In this document: piece after piece, positions 60,470-64,000 of the stretch
Numbering within the stretch: position 1 is the stretch's first letter
Layout: each line of letters starts with the position of its first letter
From: Deltaproteobacteria bacterium
GTDB taxonomy: Bacteria; Desulfobacterota; Syntrophobacteria; Syntrophobacterales; Syntrophobacteraceae
DNA length: 64,000 nt
Direction of reading: 5' to 3'
NCBI GenBank assembly: GCA_021780695.1
Contig: JAJXYD010000019.1
Span: 27,838-91,837, forward strand
The notes under the pieces: model-generated
The model's database searches: none
The model's input: only the letters and a program-made list of their open reading frames with translations
What the model was told of the DNA's origin: nothing
Made by a program: the position numbers and the translations under genes

Positions 60470-61087
60470 CTAATGGATCCATTTGCCTATTCTGGACCAC
60501 CTGATTTTGTGGGCGAGGCTGTGGGCCTGGCTGTCCCAGGAAAAATAGATAACGAAGGCCTTTCCAAGGACGTTTTTTAGCGGCAAGGCCCCCCAGAACC
60601 GGCTGTCCTCGCTGTTGTTGCGGTTATCGCCCATGACGAACAGGGAGTCTTTGGGCACAACGAAAGGGCCGAAGTTTTCAACCGCCTCGATAAATCCGGG
60701 CGGCTCGTTTTTGCTGAAGTAGCCCCACGGATCGGGCAGCGGTTTGTTGTTTATAAATATCTTGCCGTTGGTGACCTGGACTATTTCTCCGGGCAGGCCG
60801 ATTACTCTTTTGATAAAGTCTTCGGAGGTGTTTTTGGGATAGATGAAAACAATAACGTCGCCGCGTTTGGGGACCCTGTTGAAAAAGAGCTTCTTTCCCT
60901 CGTAGGGAATGCGCACCCCGTAGATGAATTTATTTACCAGAATGTAATCTCCGGGCAAAAGGGTCGGCTTCATCGAACCGGAGGGAATGTAAAAAGACTG
61001 GACGATAAAAGTCCGGATAAAAAGAGCCAGCACTATGGCAATGACTACGGCCTCGAGGTTCTTTATTGCCTCCTGCTTATTAAACAT
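60470..61087 (-). CDS. lepB: Signal peptidase I
   Basis: About 205 residues from ATG 61087 (AAGGA 7 bases upstream; a GTG two codons earlier is possible). One N-terminal membrane helix (AVVIAIVLALFIRTFIV), catalytic Ser in PSGSMKPTLLPGDY, Lys in KRGDVIVF, then VIGLPGE and MGDNRNNSEDSRFWG. It removes signal peptides of exported proteins. Convergent with fixX, 7 bp apart. Confidence 0.96.
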   Translation of the reverse strand: MFNKQEAIKNLEAVVIAIVLALFIRTFIVQSFYIPSGSMKPTLLPGDYILVNKFIYGVRIPYEGKKLFFNRVPKRGDVIVFIYPKNTSEDFIKRVIGLPGEIVQVTNGKIFINNKPLPDPWGYFSKNEPPGFIEAVENFGPFVVPKDSLFVMGDNRNNSEDSRFWGALPLKNVLGKAFVIYFSWDSQAHSLAHKIRWSRIGKWIH

Positions 61088-61602
61088 TTTCACTTCCTTT
61101 TAGGATTAACGACGACCACGCTCGCTCTCGCGTTCACCGGTCCGGACAAAAAGGCTGCAAGGCCAAACCGGATGAGGCCAGTGCCCACATAAACCTTATT
61201 TTCCGGATAATAAAGGAAATGACGGTAAACGCAACCCCGATTGACGAGGAGGCCGTCAAAACGAGGCGTCCAAGTCCGATTATTTCCCGAACGGGCAAAT
61301 AGCGAGAACAGTAAAAAGGTTTACATCCATGGCGTTTCTTTGTAAGCGAAAGGCAAAACAGGCAGAAGCAAAATCGAGCCAAGGTGAGCAAAAGCTCTTG
61401 TTATTTAATGCCGAACAGTAAAAAGTAAAGGCCGGGTAATGGCATAATGTGGCAAAATACATTATTTTCCAGCTAAAGATCCGGACCTTTAGCCGGATTT
61501 CAAACAGGATGCTTTCAGGGGATAAATACTTATAGTTGTCATAGTTTTTATCAACACGTAGAATTGGAACCAATGTCATAATACTAGAGGAGGAGCGCGA
61601 AC
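61088..61602. other. Divergent region between lepB and the Do-family protease
   Basis: No gene seen. GC-richer near lepB, AT-rich from 61380 on. TGGCATAATGTGGCAA (about 61439-61454) resembles a -24/-12 site but the spacing is one base short. No RNA or repeat recognised. Confidence 0.4.
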
Positions 61603-63039
61603 ATGGCCAAAAAGCTTTTTAAAGGATCTGCTTATTTGTTTTTGGAGATTGCCCTGGTCTCTTTTTTTGTCCTGACCACGGGAATGGTTACATCGCGGGC
61701 GCAAACCCAGGAGCCAAACCTTGTAACAGCGGTGGAAACAGTTGCCAAGAAGGCTATTCCATCGGTCGTTCACGTGGAAGTAACGGAACGCCAGGAGATA
61801 GCAAACCCCCTTATCCCCTTTGAGAACCAACCATTTTTCAGATATTTCTTTGGAACTCCCAACATGCCCCGCAAGTTCAAGCGGGAGATCTTCGGGCTGG
61901 GAAGCGGTGTGATCATCGACGCCTCGGGCCACATTCTAACGAACTATCACGTCGTAGGGGGAGCGGCCCAAATCAAGGTGGTGCTGGCCGACGGCAGGGA
62001 GTTTTCCGGTAAATCGGTAAAAGTTGTGGGGACCGATCCCAAAACCGACCTTGCAGTTATTCAGATCATCGGAGGGGGCTCCTTACCCTTCCTTCCCCTG
62101 GGTGACTCCGACAAGGTAAAAGTCGGGCAGTGGGTGGTAGCTATCGGACAGCCCCGAGGCCTGAGTGAGACCGTCACGCAGGGAATAATCAGCGCAAAGC
62201 ACAGGACCGGACTCTCCGAACCCAGCAGCTATCAGGACTTCCTGCAAACCGACGCAGCCATAAATCCCGGCAACAGCGGCGGTCCGCTAATGGATCTGAA
62301 AGGCGAGGTAATAGGCATAAATTCCGCTATCTTGTCTGAATCGGGCGGTTTCGAGGGGCTGGGTTTCGCCATTCCGAGCAATATAGCCGCTCATGTATCC
62401 CAAGAGCTTATAAAACACGGCAAAGTAATCCGGGGCTGGCTCGGAGTGAGCCTGCAAAAGATCACACCCGAACTTGCAAAATCCTTTAACCTCAAAAGCT
62501 ACAAGGGTTCGCTCGTTGCCGACGTCATGAAGGACAGCCCGGCCGATCGCGCGGGAATAAAGCGTGGAGACGTAATCACCGCCTTCCAGGGAACACAGGT
62601 GGATAACCCATCGCTTTTAAGAAACGATATTTCCCTGGTAGCCCCGGGGACCAAGATAACTCTGACAATAGAGAGAAACGGAGCGAAAAAGGACATTTCG
62701 GTCACCATCGGAAATCTGGCATCGCAGGAAGCAGCCATAGAAAATACGCTCAAAAATGAATTCGGCGTCACGGTCAGCCCCTTAACGGCCAAGGACGCAA
62801 ACCAATACGGGCTCAATTCACAGGTAGGAGTTGTCGTCGTAGATGTCTTGCACGACAGTTCCTTCTGGAGAGCAGGCTTTCAGAAAGGCGACATTATCCT
62901 TCGGGTAGACAACAACGACGTGGACGGCCCGGCAACGCTTCTTCAAGTGCTAAGATCCGCCCAGGGCAGGACTGTAAATATTTTGGCCCTCGACCACACT
63001 TCCGGCCAGAAGACCTACGTGCAAGTGCATTTGCGCTAA
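61603..63039 (+). CDS. degP: Do-family (DegP/HtrA) periplasmic serine protease
   Basis: 478 residues; strong AGGAGGAG before ATG. Signal peptide (FLEIALVSFFVLTTGMVTSR), trypsin-like domain with His in LTNYHVVGG, Asp in DPKTDLAVIQI and Ser in INPGNSGGPLMD, then two PDZ domains (GWLGVSLQKITPEL ... and GVTVSPLTAKDANQYGL ...). It degrades or refolds damaged envelope proteins. Followed by two hairpins. Confidence 0.96.
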   Translation: MAKKLFKGSAYLFLEIALVSFFVLTTGMVTSRAQTQEPNLVTAVETVAKKAIPSVVHVEVTERQEIANPLIPFENQPFFRYFFGTPNMPRKFKREIFGLGSGVIIDASGHILTNYHVVGGAAQIKVVLADGREFSGKSVKVVGTDPKTDLAVIQIIGGGSLPFLPLGDSDKVKVGQWVVAIGQPRGLSETVTQGIISAKHRTGLSEPSSYQDFLQTDAAINPGNSGGPLMDLKGEVIGINSAILSESGGFEGLGFAIPSNIAAHVSQELIKHGKVIRGWLGVSLQKITPELAKSFNLKSYKGSLVADVMKDSPADRAGIKRGDVITAFQGTQVDNPSLLRNDISLVAPGTKITLTIERNGAKKDISVTIGNLASQEAAIENTLKNEFGVTVSPLTAKDANQYGLNSQVGVVVVDVLHDSSFWRAGFQKGDIILRVDNNDVDGPATLLQVLRSAQGRTVNILALDHTSGQKTYVQVHLR

Positions 63040-63060
63040 ACCAAAAACAACCTAAGACGA

Positions 63061-63083
63061 AAGGGGGGAATTTTTCCCCCCTT
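63061..63083. terminator. AAGGGGGG/CCCCCCTT hairpin after degP
   Basis: Perfect 8-bp stem around AATTTTT, 22 bp past the degP stop; no T-run follows it, so it may protect the 3' end rather than terminate. Confidence 0.5.
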
Positions 63084-63126
63084 CCCTCGCCTTTGGTTCT
63101 TTACCGGATAATTGATTAGTAAATCG

Positions 63127-63155
63127 AATCGAGAGCATGCAGCTCTCGATTTTTT
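63127..63155. terminator. Intrinsic terminator between degP and the PEP-CTERM gene
   Basis: AATCGAGAGC-ATGCA-GCTCTCGATT, perfect 10-bp stem, followed by a run of Ts on the plus strand; placed between convergent genes. Confidence 0.88.
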
Positions 63156-63866
63156 ATTTCGGTATGATCCGATGTTGGATCCCGTAACGTGGCTGGTTTA
63201 AGTTGACTGCCCGATTATGGCGTCCTGCCACCATCCTAGCAGCCCGTAACTTCCTATTGAGTACCATCAGTCCTGCCAAACCGAAGCCGATAAGAAGCAG
63301 GCTGCATGGCTCGGGGGTGGGGACAGGATCAACCGAGACGTTATCGAGTCCCAGATACCCAGGGGTATCCATGGAAGAAAAAGTAAGAACGCTAGACGAG
63401 GAACTTGCAGTGACATCGAATATGTATTCGGTCCACCCTTGTTTGGCGATGTGGCTTGCAGAGAAAAGCGTGTCGCCTGCGAAACTGGCGAAAAAATTAT
63501 TCGGGATAGCGCCGTCGCTGGCAAAGTCCCCACGAAACCTCATAGGTTTGACCGGGTGTCGTGGTCAGTGTCTGTCAGAGCGTATCGTCAGTGAACATCG
63601 CACCCAGCCACGCCGAAGTACGAGCCCTCATAAACGCCGCTGATCCCAACAGTAGGCGAGAAAGACAAGACAACTAAGAACCCGCCGGGAGTGTTGCCCA
63701 GGGTCCAGCCAGTGAAATCGCCCGTCTCGAAACCTCCGTTTGTGACAAGATTTGCCCTGGCTGCCTGTGCAAATCCGAATACAAGCACAAGCGCGCATGC
63801 GACCAAGAAAATCTGCTCAAGGATTTTTCTCTTGCCATACAGCAATCCAGCTGTCAATTGTGTCAT
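63154..63866 (-). pseudogene. PEP-CTERM protein gene broken by two frameshifts and a nonsense codon
   Basis: Starts ATG 63866 behind GGAG with a signal peptide (LVACALVLVFGFAQAARA) and NLVTNGGFETGDFTGW, typical of PEP-CTERM proteins. An extra G at 63603-63605 shifts the frame; the corrected frame then meets TGA at 63575-63577 (a TCA-to-TGA change would explain it) and a second extra G at 63528-63531 restores the last part: NFFASFAGDTLFS, DNVSVDPVPTPEP, a membrane helix and RKLRA. About 28 residues follow the normal end of the sorting signal. As written no full protein is made. Confidence 0.78.
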
Positions 63867-64000
63867 TTTTCTCCACTCCCCGATTTATCCTTAGATGTCT
63901 CGCTGTTAGCGGCGGCGTGAAAATGCAGGGAAAATGCCGGTTTGAAAATGTATTTTAATCGAGCCGCCGGCCCGAACATTTTGACACCGGCGGCGGTCTG

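Noticed and set aside
61439..61454. Sigma-54-like site TGGCATAATGTGGCAA before degP
   Set aside because: GG to GC distance is 9, not 10, and the -12 box is poor.
1..64000. CRISPR array, prophage, integrase or insertion sequence
   Set aside because: No regularly spaced direct repeats, no transposase or integrase motif and no tRNA-flanked border were seen; the only decayed mobile-type element is the relBE remnant.

Overview
The window looks like a piece of chromosome from a strictly anaerobic, Gram-negative deltaproteobacterium (Desulfobacterota; a Syntrophobacter- or Desulfomonile-like relative is my guess). The basis is the set of heterodisulfide-reductase-type electron-transfer proteins (HdrA/B/C, MvhD), ferredoxin-fused EtfA with FixC/FixX, many PAS histidine kinases with NtrC-type regulators, lpxC and LolA (outer membrane), and a PEP-CTERM protein. 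No rRNA, tRNA, CRISPR array, phage or intact insertion sequence was seen.

Region 1 (0.2-16.7 kb) is a redox operon on the minus strand with its regulators. In transcription order: a small Cys-rich protein, an HdrA carrying an inserted GltD/NfnB-like NAD(P)H module, MvhD, an FrhB/FdhB-like Fe-S flavoprotein, a tandem HdrA carrying an inserted CheY-like receiver domain, HdrC, HdrB and a PAS histidine kinase. A sigma-54 promoter (TGGCATG-N4-CTGCT) precedes the first gene. Divergent from it are a histidine kinase with an N-terminal NAD(P)-binding Rossmann domain and an NtrC-family activator, followed tail-to-tail by a REC-PAS histidine kinase. The receiver in HdrA is about half identical by eye to that of the neighbouring NtrC protein. 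This suggests an electron-bifurcating complex wired directly into two-component signalling.

Region 2 (17-31.8 kb) is ordinary housekeeping and envelope content: ankyrin and PilZ proteins, a HAD phosphatase, a decayed RelBE toxin-antitoxin pair, class II aldolase, L,D-transpeptidase, a small Lpp-like lipoprotein, GNAT, CBS-ACT protein, histone-deacetylase-like hydrolase, lytic transglycosylase with a very basic tail, Ndk, GalE and threonine synthase.

Region 3 (32-45.1 kb): lpxC with its own sigma-54 promoter, a Pif1-like helicase with HRDC domain, a large hybrid kinase, a TetR regulator with two matched operators controlling itself (apparently leaderless) and a hypA/Fe-S protein operon, a class II aldolase, FtsY and small Zn-ribbon, hypothetical and membrane proteins.

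Region 4 (45-51 kb): a minus-strand run plsC, RNase J, ftsK, lolA.

Region 5 (51-56.7 kb) is the second candidate for something undescribed: two consecutive membrane proteins that join a GspE/MshE-N-like domain to three and two DUF202-like modules, then a membrane histidine kinase, a stand-alone receiver and a 76-residue stand-alone ParB-N-like protein.

Region 6 (56.7-64 kb): etfB, ferredoxin-fused etfA, fixC, fixX; convergent lepB; a Do-family protease; and a PEP-CTERM gene broken by two +1 G shifts and a nonsense codon.
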